A stretch of 64,000 bases of DNA from Actinomadura citrea (GCF_013409045.1 NZ_JACCBT010000001.1:8720669-8784668); one strand, 5' to 3'; shown: positions 6,775-15,080, counted from the stretch's first letter. Made by a program: numbers and translations. The notes: generated by a model from the sequence alone, not told the origin.

Positions 6775-7243
6775 CGCGGCCCCTGGCACCCCGGTCCGGA
6801 CCCGGCGCGTGGGCGCTGGACTTCGCGTTCACGCTGATCGGCCGGACCGGGCGGCCGCTCGTCCTGCGGAGCTCGGCGTGCAAGGGCCGCACCGGCGCCG
6901 GATACGGCGGCTTCTTCTGGCGCGCCCAAAAGGATTCCCCCGGCCTGGACGTCTTCACCGGCGAGGCGTCCGGTGAGGAGGCCGTGTCGTCACCCCCTGG
7001 CTGGCGTTGACCTCGGACGCGTGGAGCCTGGTGTTCGTCCAGACCGCCGGGCTCGATCCCTGGTTCGTCCGCGTCGCCGAGTACCCCGGCGTCGGGCCCG
7101 CGCTGGCGTGGGACGAGCCGCGGACCGTCCCGGGACGCCTGGAGCGGGCGATCACCGTGGTCGTCGCGGACGGACGGCTCACCCCCGACCGCGCCTGCAC
7201 CCTCGCGGCGGCGCCGCCGATCAGGCGGGCCGGCCGGAGGTGA
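6775..7243 (+). pseudogene. C-terminal remnant of a PmoA-family (DUF6807) protein, frameshifted
   Basis: Two consecutive + strand frames together read like the C-terminal third of a PmoA/DUF6807 protein. The first runs through WALDFAFTLIGRTGRPL and GAGYGGFFWRAQKD to a stop at about 7010. The second continues with WLALTSDAWSLVFVQTAG, DPWFVRVAEYPGVGPALAWD and GRLERAITVVVADGRL to the stop at 7243. The change of frame falls at about 6985-6992, near ACCCCCTGG. There is no start codon or N-terminal domain: the remnant abuts the end of the sigma gene. The DUF6807 family is tied to sugar catabolism operons; nothing of that kind is left here. Confidence 0.7.
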
Positions 7244-7724
7244 AGACGTCCGCGGCGGCGCTCCTGCGGAGATCTTCGAGGAGATCGATCTGCGTCTGGG
7301 CGCGGTGGAGCAGCTTCTCCAGCTCGCCCGCGTCCAGGTCCGGCGTCCGGTCGGCGAGGGTGAGCAGCGTGCGCCATCCGGCGGCCTTGCCTTCGACGGC
7401 CAGGCGCAGGAACTCGTACTCCACCATGTCGGTCAGCGGCGAGCGCTCTTTCAGGCGGCCGTTGAACTTGAGCCGTCCCGCCCTCTCCGCCACGGACATC
7501 GCGATGCTCTTGTAGTGCCGGACGGGGATGCCCAGCGACGCCATGATGGACAGCAGCGCTCCCCGGTCGGCGGCGATCTCCTCGGCCAGCCGCCGCAACC
7601 GCTCCTCGCCGGGCCTGCCCCGGTGCGCCTGGGCGAGCGCGCGGGAGCGCCCCACGCCCGCGGCCGCGCCCGCGAGGTGGTCGTTCAGGTAGATCGCCAA
7701 GAATGATCCGGCCGGCTTCTCCAT
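7221..7724 (-). CDS. Predicted all-helical protein, ferritin-like length, unknown function
   Basis: A 167-residue cytoplasmic protein with no signal or membrane segment, composed almost entirely of amphipathic helices: FLAIYLNDHLAGAAAGVG, RLRRLAEEIAADRGALLSIM, LTDMVEYEFLRLAVEGKAA and LEKLLHRAQTQIDLLEDLR. The His/Glu spacing (NDHLAG, AEEI, EYEF) recalls four-helix bundles, but a di-iron site cannot be confirmed. ATG 7724 is chosen because GAGAGGA lies seven bases upstream; the frame extends further without support. Its end overlaps the end of the PmoA remnant on the other strand by 23 bases. Actinobacterial homologues of this type are usually annotated as hypothetical. Confidence 0.72.
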   Translation of the reverse strand: MEKPAGSFLAIYLNDHLAGAAAGVGRSRALAQAHRGRPGEERLRRLAEEIAADRGALLSIMASLGIPVRHYKSIAMSVAERAGRLKFNGRLKERSPLTDMVEYEFLRLAVEGKAAGWRTLLTLADRTPDLDAGELEKLLHRAQTQIDLLEDLRRSAAADVFTSGRPA

Positions 7725-7957
7725 GGGAGTCCTCTCGGATGCGGTGACCATGGCCCTCCTCGTCGGGTGATGGCGGCTCGTCGGGTGATGGTGCTCGCGG
7801 TACCCGGCGGGCGGACGGGTATTCACCGCGAAACCTCTGGCCCGGCCGCCTTTCGGCGGTGGCCGGACACCCTCGCGTCCGGAGTGGGTAAAAACCGGCC
7901 AATGCGTGCTTGTGCAGGTGAACGCTCGGGTACTGCCCGACCGACCAAGGGGGGAAA

Positions 7958-8251
7958 ATGATCAGGACACTGCACAAGCGGGGCCTCAAGTCGCATCACA
8001 TGTACACGGCGGGACTCGGGTCGATCGCCCTGGCGTTCGCGTCGTGGGCGCTGTCCGAACGCCTGGAGGAGGCGGGCCTGGACCGCGCCGACCGGTGGGG
8101 CATCTTCGTCGGCGAATGGGCTCCGACCTTCTTCGCCATCGGCGTCGCCATGCGCCTGGAGGAGATGCACGAGGAGGGCACCGACGTCCCGCAGCAGCGC
8201 GGCGAGATGGACGAACGAGTCGGAGGCCGCGCGTCCCACGCGATGCGCTGA
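7958..8251 (+). CDS. Small membrane protein, unknown function
   Basis: A 97-residue protein beginning at ATG 7958 with AAGGGGGGAAA directly upstream, which fixes the start. Hydrophobic stretches at about residues 14-32 (MYTAGLGSIALAFASWAL) and 48-64 (GIFVGEWAPTFFAIGVAM) suggest two membrane helices separated by an acidic loop. The C-terminus is hydrophilic with many Glu and Gln. No family was recognised. It is monocistronic and divergent from the helical protein at 7221-7724. Confidence 0.65.
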   Translation: MIRTLHKRGLKSHHMYTAGLGSIALAFASWALSERLEEAGLDRADRWGIFVGEWAPTFFAIGVAMRLEEMHEEGTDVPQQRGEMDERVGGRASHAMR

Positions 8252-8548
8252 CGCCATACCCGCGGCCCGGACGCCCGAAGCCGCCGGCGACCGGAACGCC
8301 CCCGGCGACTCAGAGTCCCGGGCACCCGCAAGTCCCGGACGCCCGCAGGATCAGGGCGACAGATTTCGGTCGGGCGTGGGTGGCGGAAGGTTGATTCACG
8401 GGCAGCCGCACGTCGTCCCGGCGACTGCGGAGCCCGCGCGGCCATAGATCCCGGGCGCGCGTAGGTCCCGGCGGCCGGGAAGATCGGCGGGCGGGGCTGC
8501 CGGGCGGGGCTGTGGATCCGGGGCGTTGCGGGGGTGGGCTCTGGGACG
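8252..8548. other. Intergenic region without recognisable gene
   Basis: About 300 bases between two + strand genes. Short degenerate repeats of TCCCGGGCACCCG and TCCCGGACGCCCG type occur at 8315-8350 and again near 8447-8480; no promoter, RNA or conserved frame stands out. Confidence 0.5.
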
Positions 8549-9589
8549 ATGGCCCGCATGACCGAACGCATCGGCCTGCGGGCGGCCGAGGAGGAGCTGC
8601 TTCCTCCGGCGGAGTGGGGACGCGGGCGGGGTGCGGCGTCCGGGGCGCGCGCGGCGTGGGCGTTCGGCGCGCTGGCGGCGGCGCTCGTGCTCGGCCGGGT
8701 GTGGGCGGCGCCGCGGATCGGCGCACGGGCCCTGGACGCCTGGGCAACGATCTTCGTCGCGGTGTGCGTCCAGGCGCTGCCCTTCCTGGTCTTCGGGGTC
8801 GCGCTGTCGGCCGCGATCACGGCGTTCGTCCCGGCGTCGGTGTGGCGGCGGGTGCTGCCGCGCCGGCCGGGGGCGGCGGTGCCGGTCGCGGGCGCGATGG
8901 GGGCGGTCCTGCCGGGGTGCGAGTGCGCGTCGGTACCGGTCGCGAGCGGGCTGATGGCGCGCGGAGTGGCGCCCGCCGCCGCGCTCACGTTCCTGCTCGC
9001 CGCTCCCGCGATCAACCCGATCGTCCTGGTCGCCACCGCGGTCGCCTTCCCGGGGAAGCCGGAGATGGTGGTGGGACGCTTCGCCGCATCGCTGCTGGTG
9101 GCGGTGCTGGCCGGGTGGGCGTGGCTGCTGCTGGGCAGGCGCGAATGGCTCAGGGTGCCGTCCCGTCCGCACGCGCACGGGGCGGCCGGACGCCTCGACG
9201 CGTTCCGGCAGGCCATGCGGCACGACATCATGCACGCCGGAGGGTTCCTGGTCGTCGGCGCCGCAGCGGCCGCGACCATCAACGCCGCGGTGCCCTCGGA
9301 GTGGGTCTCGTCGGCGGCGGGCAACGCCGTGGTGTCGGTCCTGCTCCTGGCCGTGCTGGCCGTGCTGATGTCCATCTGCTCGGAGGCCGACGCGTTCGTG
9401 GCGGCCAGCCTGTCGCAGTTCTCCACCACCGCGCGGCTGACGTTCCTTGTGGTCGGCCCGATGGTGGACCTGAAGCTGATCGCCTTGCAGGCGGGATTCT
9501 TCGGCCGGAGTTTCGCCGTCCGGTTCGTCCCGTTGACGTTCTGCCTGGCGGTGGGGGTCAGCGCGCTGGTGGGAGGGCTCCTCACGTGA
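8549..9589 (+). CDS. Permease, YraQ/UPF0718 (DUF318) family
   Basis: Inner-membrane permease of about 346 residues. Eight hydrophobic segments are visible, and the family hallmark PGCECASVPVASGL (about residues 125-138) is intact, as is the second conserved cluster SICSEADAFVAAS (about 274-286). These paired Cys/Glu/Asp motifs define the family, which is linked to transport of metals or other inorganic species, though substrates are poorly established. The start is uncertain (ATG 8549 or 8558; no clear ribosome binding site). The stop overlaps the GTG start of the next gene, encoding the standard DUF1980/TIGR03943 partner, so the two form a coupled two-subunit transporter. Confidence 0.85.
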   Translation: MARMTERIGLRAAEEELLPPAEWGRGRGAASGARAAWAFGALAAALVLGRVWAAPRIGARALDAWATIFVAVCVQALPFLVFGVALSAAITAFVPASVWRRVLPRRPGAAVPVAGAMGAVLPGCECASVPVASGLMARGVAPAAALTFLLAAPAINPIVLVATAVAFPGKPEMVVGRFAASLLVAVLAGWAWLLLGRREWLRVPSRPHAHGAAGRLDAFRQAMRHDIMHAGGFLVVGAAAAATINAAVPSEWVSSAAGNAVVSVLLLAVLAVLMSICSEADAFVAASLSQFSTTARLTFLVVGPMVDLKLIALQAGFFGRSFAVRFVPLTFCLAVGVSALVGGLLT

Positions 9590-10338
9590 GCAGGTCCGCG
9601 CAGAACCTGCTGCTGGTCCTGGTCGGCGGCGCGATGCTGTGGATCACGCTGGGCAGCGGCGAGTACGTCAACTACGTGCGGCCCGGGTTCCGCTATCCGC
9701 TGGTGGCCGCGGCGATCGCGCTGGTCGTGCTGGGTGCCGCCGGGCTGCGCCGGGAATGGCGCGACGCCGGCGACGCCGACCACGGGCACGGCGGGCACGG
9801 GCACGGCGGGCACGGGCACGGCGGGCACGGGCCGGGCGTGGCGTGGCTGCTCTGCCTGCCCGTGCTGGCGGTCTTCATCATCGCGCCGCCCGCGCTCGGC
9901 TCGTTCACCGCGGCACGCGGCACCGCTCGCGCCGCGCCGCCCTCGCCGCCCCCCGCCGAGGGCTTCGCCCCGCTGCCGAGGACGGGGGCGCCCGCCCCGA
10001 TGAGCATGGGCGAGTTCATCGGACGCGCCTACGAGGCGCAGACGGGCGACCCCGCCTCGTTCGCCGGGGTCCCGGTGCGGTTGACGGGCTTCGTGAGCCC
10101 GCCGGCGAAGGGCGAGCGCGGCTGGCGCGTCACCCGGTTGAAGGTCGCGTGCTGCGCGGGGGACGCCATCCCGTTCCCCGTGATCGTGCGCGGCCTGCCG
10201 CGGCCGCCCGCCGACACGTGGGTGCGGGTCGAGGGGGTGTGGGAGCCGCCCGCGACCGGACGCCGGGCGACGGTCGTCCAGACGCTGCGCGGGCGGTCCC
10301 TCCAGCGGATCGGCAGGCCCGGCAACCCCTACGAGTGA
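9586..10338 (+). CDS. TIGR03943/DUF1980 permease partner with His-rich loop
   Basis: Partner subunit of the YraQ-type permease, 250 residues from GTG 9586, overlapping the permease stop (GTGA). Two N-terminal membrane helices (about 7-25 and 37-52) are followed by a metal-binding-type loop DHGHGGHGHGGHGHGGHG (about 65-82), a third helix (LLCLPVLAVFIIAPPAL) and a C-terminal soluble domain with FVSPPAKGERGWRVTRLKV and the family motif CCAGDAIPFPV (about 186-196). The His-rich tract is encoded by tandem 15-bp GC repeats and suggests binding of zinc, cobalt or nickel. In other bacteria this pair is often controlled by metal regulators; no Zur-like box is visible upstream here. Confidence 0.85.
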   Translation: MSRSAQNLLLVLVGGAMLWITLGSGEYVNYVRPGFRYPLVAAAIALVVLGAAGLRREWRDAGDADHGHGGHGHGGHGHGGHGPGVAWLLCLPVLAVFIIAPPALGSFTAARGTARAAPPSPPPAEGFAPLPRTGAPAPMSMGEFIGRAYEAQTGDPASFAGVPVRLTGFVSPPAKGERGWRVTRLKVACCAGDAIPFPVIVRGLPRPPADTWVRVEGVWEPPATGRRATVVQTLRGRSLQRIGRPGNPYE

Positions 10339-10399
10339 CCGGGCCCGCCGTCCCGGTCGCCACCATCAGGGGGTCGTGTCCGTCGGCGGGTCGGGGGGG

Positions 10400-11320
10400 T
10401 CAGCAGGTCAGGTTGCTTCCTGCGGGGACGCCGAGGATCTGGGTGAATCGCTGGTACGCGTTCACCCGGCTCTGCACCTGGGCCGGGTTCCGGCCGTCGC
10501 ACTCCAGGGCGCCGTTGATGCTGCGGATCGTCTCGCCGAATCCGCGGCCGTTGACCATCGCACTGTGGCCGGTCATGGTGCCGGGGCCGTTCTGGGTCAT
10601 CCAGTACCAGAGCCCGGTCCGCCACGAGACCGACGCGTCCCGCTCCACGAGCCACGGGTTGTTCAGCAGGTCGAGGCCGAGCGCGTCGCCCGCCGCCTTG
10701 TAGTTGAAGTTCCAGCTCAGCTGGATGGGACCGCGGCCGTAGTAGGCCGCCTGCCCCGCCGGGCATCCGTAGGGCCGGCTCGCGTCGCAGTAGTGCGGGT
10801 AGTTCCCGGTGTTCTGCTCGACGACGTAGACCAGCCCGCCGGTCTCGTGGTTGACGTTGGCCAGGAAGGCGGCCGCCTCCTGCTTCTTCACCGTGTCGCC
10901 TCCGGTGGTGGCGAACGCGGGGAAGGCCGCCATGGCCGCGGTCAGGCCGCTGTAGCTGTAGAACGAGTTGCGGCTCGGGAACATCTGGTTGAACTGCGAC
11001 TCGCTCACCACGAAACCGCCCTGGCCGGGCGGATCGCCGGGGTCGGGCGACCCGCCGCCACAGGCCCCCTGGTCGGCCCACACGTCGGCCCGGCCCGGGG
11101 TCTCGTTCTGCGTCCACCACTTCGCCGACCAGTTGTGCCCGTTGTAGGACGCCGCGGCGCCGCCGGTGTAGACGGCGGAGGAGCTCCACGCCGCCGCGCA
11201 GTCCGCGGCGGAGGCCGACGCCATCGGCAGGACGGCCGACCATGTCCCCGCCGCGAGCAGGAGAGCACCCGTCAGCCGGGCGCCGAGCCGGGGGACGCGC
11301 CGCGCCTTGCGGGCCGGCAT
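10400..11320 (-). CDS. Secreted GH19 chitinase with N-terminal chitin-binding module
   Basis: Extracellular endochitinase of 306 residues. A signal peptide (RRVPRLGARLTGALLLAAG to about residue 38, ASASA/A cleavage) is followed by a CBM5/12 module (AAAWSSSAVYTGGAAASYNG and WWTQNETPG), a short Pro/Gly linker and a GH19 catalytic domain of about 205 residues. The catalytic acid is in NHETGG; other GH19 motifs are YYGRGPIQLSWNFNY and GRGFGETIRSING. The ATG at 11320 overlaps the stop of the LPMO gene (TGATG), so the chitinase is translated together with the LPMO, which opens crystalline chitin for it. A palindrome upstream of the LPMO probably controls both. Architecture resembles Streptomyces ChiC/ChiF-type enzymes. 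Confidence 0.93.
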   Translation of the reverse strand: MPARKARRVPRLGARLTGALLLAAGTWSAVLPMASASAADCAAAWSSSAVYTGGAAASYNGHNWSAKWWTQNETPGRADVWADQGACGGGSPDPGDPPGQGGFVVSESQFNQMFPSRNSFYSYSGLTAAMAAFPAFATTGGDTVKKQEAAAFLANVNHETGGLVYVVEQNTGNYPHYCDASRPYGCPAGQAAYYGRGPIQLSWNFNYKAAGDALGLDLLNNPWLVERDASVSWRTGLWYWMTQNGPGTMTGHSAMVNGRGFGETIRSINGALECDGRNPAQVQSRVNAYQRFTQILGVPAGSNLTC

Positions 11321-11874
11321 CACTGGACGTTCACGTCGACGCAGGCGTAGAAGGCGTTGGCCGTGTCGGCGATGTTCCAGATCGCCAGCACCTTCTGCCG
11401 GCCGGTGACGCCGCCGAGGTTGACCGAGTGCGAGACGGTGGCCGGAGGCTGCTGGTTGTTGCCGTCGACCACGGCGACGCGGCTACCGCCGACGTAGTAC
11501 TCGTAGTTCGAGGTGCGGTGCCGGGCGGTGAACGTCCAGGTGAAGGTCACCGTCCGGCCGACGGTCGTGGCCCTCCAGCCCTTGCCGTCGTCGTCGAGCT
11601 CGGCGAACCGCGAGTTTCCGCCGCTGCAGCTGCGCAGGCCCTTCGGGCCCTCGACGCTCTGCGGCTCCCACTGGATGGAGCCGCACTGGACGATGTGCTG
11701 CGCGCACTGGGCCTGCCGGCTCATCGGCGCCGAGACGTAGCCGTGGGCCCAGGCCGAGGTCGCCGGGATCACCACGGCGACGAGGGGGGCGATTCCGACG
11801 CCCGCCGTGATGGCGGCGATCCTTCGCGAGCGGTTCGTGCGGGGGGTCTTCTTCGTGCGGGGGGTGGTTTCCAT
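11320..11874 (-). CDS. Secreted AA10 lytic polysaccharide monooxygenase (chitin-binding protein)
   Basis: Copper-dependent LPMO of 184 residues. After a Thr/Arg-rich signal peptide ending AWA, the mature protein begins with His44 (HGYVSAPMSRQAQC), which forms the histidine brace with His119 in FTARHRTSNYEYYV. The axial Phe region WNIADTANAFYACVDVNV closes the domain. There is no extra carbohydrate-binding module, so it is the single-domain chitin-active form. The start ATG 11874 follows a GC-rich leader; the 19-bp palindrome GATAGGAAA/TTTCCTATC lies about 120 bases upstream. It oxidatively cleaves crystalline chitin outside the cell and is coupled to the GH19 chitinase directly downstream. 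Confidence 0.93.
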   Translation of the reverse strand: METTPRTKKTPRTNRSRRIAAITAGVGIAPLVAVVIPATSAWAHGYVSAPMSRQAQCAQHIVQCGSIQWEPQSVEGPKGLRSCSGGNSRFAELDDDGKGWRATTVGRTVTFTWTFTARHRTSNYEYYVGGSRVAVVDGNNQQPPATVSHSVNLGGVTGRQKVLAIWNIADTANAFYACVDVNVQ

Positions 11875-12415
11875 GCGGGGGTCCTTGCGTGATGGGGGTG
11901 GTCATCGGACGTCGTCGCGGCAGGGCCTGCCGCGGGGGAGCAGTCGACGAACGCGGGGGCGGGGCGCGGGAGCGGGGCATGGACACTCCATCAGATAGGA
12001 AACTTTCCTATCGGATTTAGGGAACGTTAACCCCGCGCACGATCGCGGGCAAGACTCCGCCGGAAACCGCCGAAACGGCATCGCACACGCACGGCCGGAC
12101 CAGTGCAGGCAGGGAAGCGAACCAGCCGTTTACGGTCGGAAAATTCGGCACCATTCCCCGCAACCGCGCACGAACGGCAGGCGATATCTGCCAGGGGGAG
12201 GCGATCCATAAAAAGAGGCGGGGCGGGGGTGAGGTTCCGGTCACCGGGACACCCCTTGGAGGCCCGTCCCCGCCCTTCTACGATCGGGCCACCCATTTCT
12301 GTCGCCCGACCGGCGGGGACTCCCGCGTCCGGCCGGGACGGCGGCGCCGACAAGGGCCAGGCGCGGGCCCTCGTTAGCGGTCGCCTCGCTGCACGGCGTC
12401 CGCTGAGAGGAACAC
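11875..12415. other. Intergenic control region between LPMO and GMC oxidoreductase
   Basis: About 540 bases between divergent genes. The LPMO-proximal part holds the 19-bp palindrome described separately. The rest is GC-rich with AT-richer patches near 12010-12030 and 12125-12220 and no convincing frame or RNA structure. Confidence 0.5.
11994..12012. promoter_or_regulatory. 19-bp perfect palindrome upstream of LPMO-chitinase operon
   Basis: GATAGGAAA-C-TTTCCTATC, perfect on both arms, 120 bases upstream of the LPMO start. Being AT-rich in a GC-rich background and placed at the expected promoter position, it is most likely the operator for a ROK- or LacI-type regulator responding to chitin breakdown products. 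It does not match the DasR consensus. The assignment of the regulator is inference. Confidence 0.65.
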
Positions 12416-14023
12416 ATGGACCGGAGCGCTGATTACGTCGTGGTGGGGGCCGGCAGCGCCGGCTGCGTGCTGGCCAAGCGGCTGGCCGAGTCCGGGGCGA
12501 GCGTCGTCCTGGTCGAGGCGGGCGGTCCGGACCGGACGCCGCTGGTCCGCAAGCCGGGGCTGATCGCCGTCTTCCACAACGTCCCGCAGCTGAAGAAGCG
12601 GCTGGACTGGGGCTTCTACAGCGCCCCGCAGAAGAGCGCGCTCGACCGGAAGATCCCGCAGGTCCGAGGACGCGTCCTCGGGGGCTCGGGGTCGATCAAC
12701 GGGATGCTGTTCGTGCGCGGCCACCGCAAGAACTACGACGACTGGGCCGCCGAGGGCTGCACCGGATGGGGCTTCGACGACGTCCTCGACAGCTACCGGC
12801 GGATGGAGAACTGGGAGGACGGCGCGTCCGACCTGCGCGGTGCGGGCGGCCCCATCCAGGTGACCCGGCAGCGGGACCTCACGCCCGCCTCCGAAGCGTT
12901 CATCGAGGCGGTCGCCCAGACGGCGGGCGTCAAGCGCAACGACGACTACAACGGCGCCGAGCAGGAGGGCGTGGGGATCTTCCAGCAGAGCGTCGCGGAC
13001 GGCCTGCGCTACAGCTCGTCCGTGGGCTACCTGGACGACCACGGCCTGCCGAACCTGACGGTCCTGACGAACGTGACCGTGCAACGGGTCGTGATCGACA
13101 AGGGGCGGGCCACGGGCGTCGAGGTCGCCGGGAAGAAGGGCACGGCGACGATCCGGGCATCCCAGGAGGTCGTCCTGTCAGCGGGGGCGTTCGGTTCTCC
13201 GCACCTGCTGATGCTGTCCGGCGTGGGCCCGGCCGGCCACCTGAGGGACCACGGCGTCGAGGTGCGCGCCGACCTCCCGGTGGGCGACAACCTGCACGAC
13301 CACATGTTCGTGCCGATGACGTTCGTCATGGACACGGCCCGCCACAGGGGCACCGCGCCCTACTTCGCCAGGGGCGTCGCCAAGGAGTGGACGAGGGGCG
13401 GGACGTGGGTGGCCCGCAGCGTGTTCGAGGCGGTCGGCTTCGTCCGCAGCGGGCAGGCGGGCGACGTGCCCGACATCCAGTTGCACGCGTTGCCGTGGTC
13501 GTACCCGTTCCCGAACCAGGACGCGCCGGTGCGGCACGCCGTCGACAAGCGGTCCGCACTCACGATCATGCCGACGCTGATCTATCCGAAGAGCCGCGGC
13601 ACGGTCCGGCTGGGGTCGGCGGACCCGTCCGCCGCACCGATCATCGACCCCGGCTACCTCACCGAGCCCGACGACGCCCGGCTGCTGCTGGACGGCATCG
13701 AGCTCGTCCGCGAGGTGATGGCCAACCAGATCATCGCCGGGGACGTCAAGGAGGAGCTGTCCCCCGGGCCGCAGTTCCCCGACCGCAAGGCCCTGGCCAG
13801 GGAGCTGCCGAACCGCGCGACGACCGTCTACCACCCCGTCGGATCGTGCCGGATGGGCTCCGACGAGCGGGCCGTCGTCGACCCCGAACTGCGCGTGCGC
13901 GGCATCGAGGCGCTCCGCGTGGCGGACGCCTCGATCATGCCGACCATCATCGGCGGCAACACCAACGCCCCCAGCATGATGATCGGCGAACACGCCGCAC
14001 ACCTGATCCTCGGGCGAGGCTGA
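12416..14023 (+). CDS. GMC-family FAD oxidoreductase (choline-dehydrogenase-like)
   Basis: FAD-dependent alcohol oxidase/dehydrogenase of 535 residues. The ADP-binding motif VVVGAGSAGCVLAKRLAESG is at residues 8-27, GMC signature 1 at about 80-103 (GRVLGGSGSINGMLFVRGH) and signature 2 at about 255-269 (SAGAFGSPHLLMLSG). The active-site pair lies in YHPVGSCRMGS and GGNTNAPSMMIGEHAA near the C-terminus. ATG 12416 is preceded by AGAGGAACAC. It has no signal peptide. It is monocistronic and convergent with the phosphatase gene downstream. Substrate class (choline, alcohol, sugar derivative) cannot be told from sequence; no betaine genes are nearby. Confidence 0.88.
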   Translation: MDRSADYVVVGAGSAGCVLAKRLAESGASVVLVEAGGPDRTPLVRKPGLIAVFHNVPQLKKRLDWGFYSAPQKSALDRKIPQVRGRVLGGSGSINGMLFVRGHRKNYDDWAAEGCTGWGFDDVLDSYRRMENWEDGASDLRGAGGPIQVTRQRDLTPASEAFIEAVAQTAGVKRNDDYNGAEQEGVGIFQQSVADGLRYSSSVGYLDDHGLPNLTVLTNVTVQRVVIDKGRATGVEVAGKKGTATIRASQEVVLSAGAFGSPHLLMLSGVGPAGHLRDHGVEVRADLPVGDNLHDHMFVPMTFVMDTARHRGTAPYFARGVAKEWTRGGTWVARSVFEAVGFVRSGQAGDVPDIQLHALPWSYPFPNQDAPVRHAVDKRSALTIMPTLIYPKSRGTVRLGSADPSAAPIIDPGYLTEPDDARLLLDGIELVREVMANQIIAGDVKEELSPGPQFPDRKALARELPNRATTVYHPVGSCRMGSDERAVVDPELRVRGIEALRVADASIMPTIIGGNTNAPSMMIGEHAAHLILGRG

Positions 14024-14095
14024 CCACGCGGGAGGCCGAGTCCTGCGCGGGGTCCGGCCTCGGGGTGGGTGCGTTGTCGGGCCGGGCTCCGTGGG

Positions 14096-14527
14096 TCAGG
14101 TTGGGAAGTGGGTCACCCAGCGGCGTTGCCAGGGGGTTTCGACGGCGCGCGGATGGTGGTGCTCGCGCGCCCAGGCGACGGCCTCGGACGGTGCCACTCC
14201 CGACAGGACGGCCAGGCAGGCGATGACCGTGCCGGTGCGGCCGACGCCGCCTCCGCAGGCGACTTCGACGGCGGCGCCGGAGCGGGCCCGCTCGTGCAGG
14301 GCGCGGATCTGCCGGACGGCCTCGTCCCGGTCTCGGGGCAGCAGGAAGTCCGGCCAGTCGATCCACGCGGACGGCCAGCTCAGCCGCGGCTCGTGCCTGC
14401 GGCGGAGGCGGCCGGAGCCCAGGTAGAGCCCGAAGTCGGGGGCAGGGCCGTCCGGTGGCGGGTTCCGCAGGCCGCGTCCCCGGATCAGGGTCCCGTCCGG
14501 AAGCCGGAGCGCGCCGGTGAGCGTCAT
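14096..14527 (-). CDS. Small dual-specificity/tyrosine phosphatase-like protein
   Basis: A 143-residue cytoplasmic protein with the CX5R phosphate-binding loop CGGGVGRTG (Cys91, Arg97) followed by the helix TVIACLAVLSGVAPSEAVAWA. A candidate general acid is Asp60 in DWPDFLLP. The residue before Cys is Ala instead of the usual His (VHC), which should raise the cysteine pKa. The ATG at 14527 overlaps the stop of the CGNR zinc-finger gene (ATGA), so both are made from one message. Length is that of the minimal DSP core. A role in reversing protein phosphorylation linked to the CGNR regulator is inference from coupling alone. Confidence 0.78.
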   Translation of the reverse strand: MTLTGALRLPDGTLIRGRGLRNPPPDGPAPDFGLYLGSGRLRRRHEPRLSWPSAWIDWPDFLLPRDRDEAVRQIRALHERARSGAAVEVACGGGVGRTGTVIACLAVLSGVAPSEAVAWAREHHHPRAVETPWQRRWVTHFPT

Positions 14528-15078
14528 CGGGCCACCGCCCGGCGGCGCGCACGGTGGTTGGCGACGTTGAGCCTGTTTCCGCACAGCTCCGGCATGCAGT
14601 AGCGGCGGCGTCCGGCACGGCTGGCGTCGGCGAACACGCCGCCGCACCCGGGGGCGGCGCACGGGCGGAAACGGGCGTGGCCGAGGGCCCGGACGAGGCT
14701 GAGCAGAGCGACGCCGACGAGGGCGGCCACCTCCCCGACGAGGGAGGCGTCCCGGGCCGTCGGGACGTACCACTGCCACCGGCCGGACGGATCGCGGCGC
14801 AGCACGGGCGCGAGCCCGGCGTGCCCGGCCAGCAGCGCCGCGCGCTCCACCGCCTCGTCCTCGGTCCCGGACTCCATGACGGAGCGCACTTCGCCGCGCA
14901 GGAAACGGACCTTCTCGACATCCTCGGCGGTCGGCACAGCGACGTCGTACGCCGCGAGCAGGCCGGCCAGGGCGGCGGGCCCGGAGAGCCCCTCGCCCCC
15001 CCGCACGCCCGGCGACGTGCTGACGAGATCGTTCGCGACCTCGACACCCGCCGCGTAGTCGGCCATCGGGATGAGCAC
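14524..15078 (-). CDS. CGNR zinc-finger (ABATE-domain) regulator
   Basis: Predicted transcriptional regulator of 184 residues. The N-terminal two-thirds is the ABATE stress-sensing domain (DYAAGVEVANDLVSTSP onward) and the C-terminus is the CGNR zinc finger: CAAPGCGGVFADASRAGRRRYC, read in pieces, then CGNRLNVANHRARRR (about residues 142-180). The GTG at 15078 is chosen over nearby ATGs because AGGAGGAC sits at the right spacing. That ribosome binding site is itself one arm of an eight-base-pair hairpin (15081-15107). The gene is 37 bases after the clpC-like stop on the same strand and overlaps the phosphatase gene downstream, giving a possible clp-CGNR-phosphatase operon. Confidence 0.85.
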   Translation of the reverse strand: MLIPMADYAAGVEVANDLVSTSPGVRGGEGLSGPAALAGLLAAYDVAVPTAEDVEKVRFLRGEVRSVMESGTEDEAVERAALLAGHAGLAPVLRRDPSGRWQWYVPTARDASLVGEVAALVGVALLSLVRALGHARFRPCAAPGCGGVFADASRAGRRRYCMPELCGNRLNVANHRARRRAVAR

Positions 15079-15080
15079 AT

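Noticed and set aside
7221..7243. 23-base overlap of the PmoA remnant with a helical-protein gene as a functional antisense pair
   Set aside because: The remnant is frameshifted and has no start, so the overlap is probably incidental.
8252..8548. Degenerate TCCCGG-type repeats as a REP or CRISPR-like array
   Set aside because: Unit length and sequence vary too much and there are no regular spacers.
12013..12415. Possible small RNA or riboswitch before the GMC gene
   Set aside because: Only short GC palindromes were seen; no known riboswitch core or conserved structure could be recognised.
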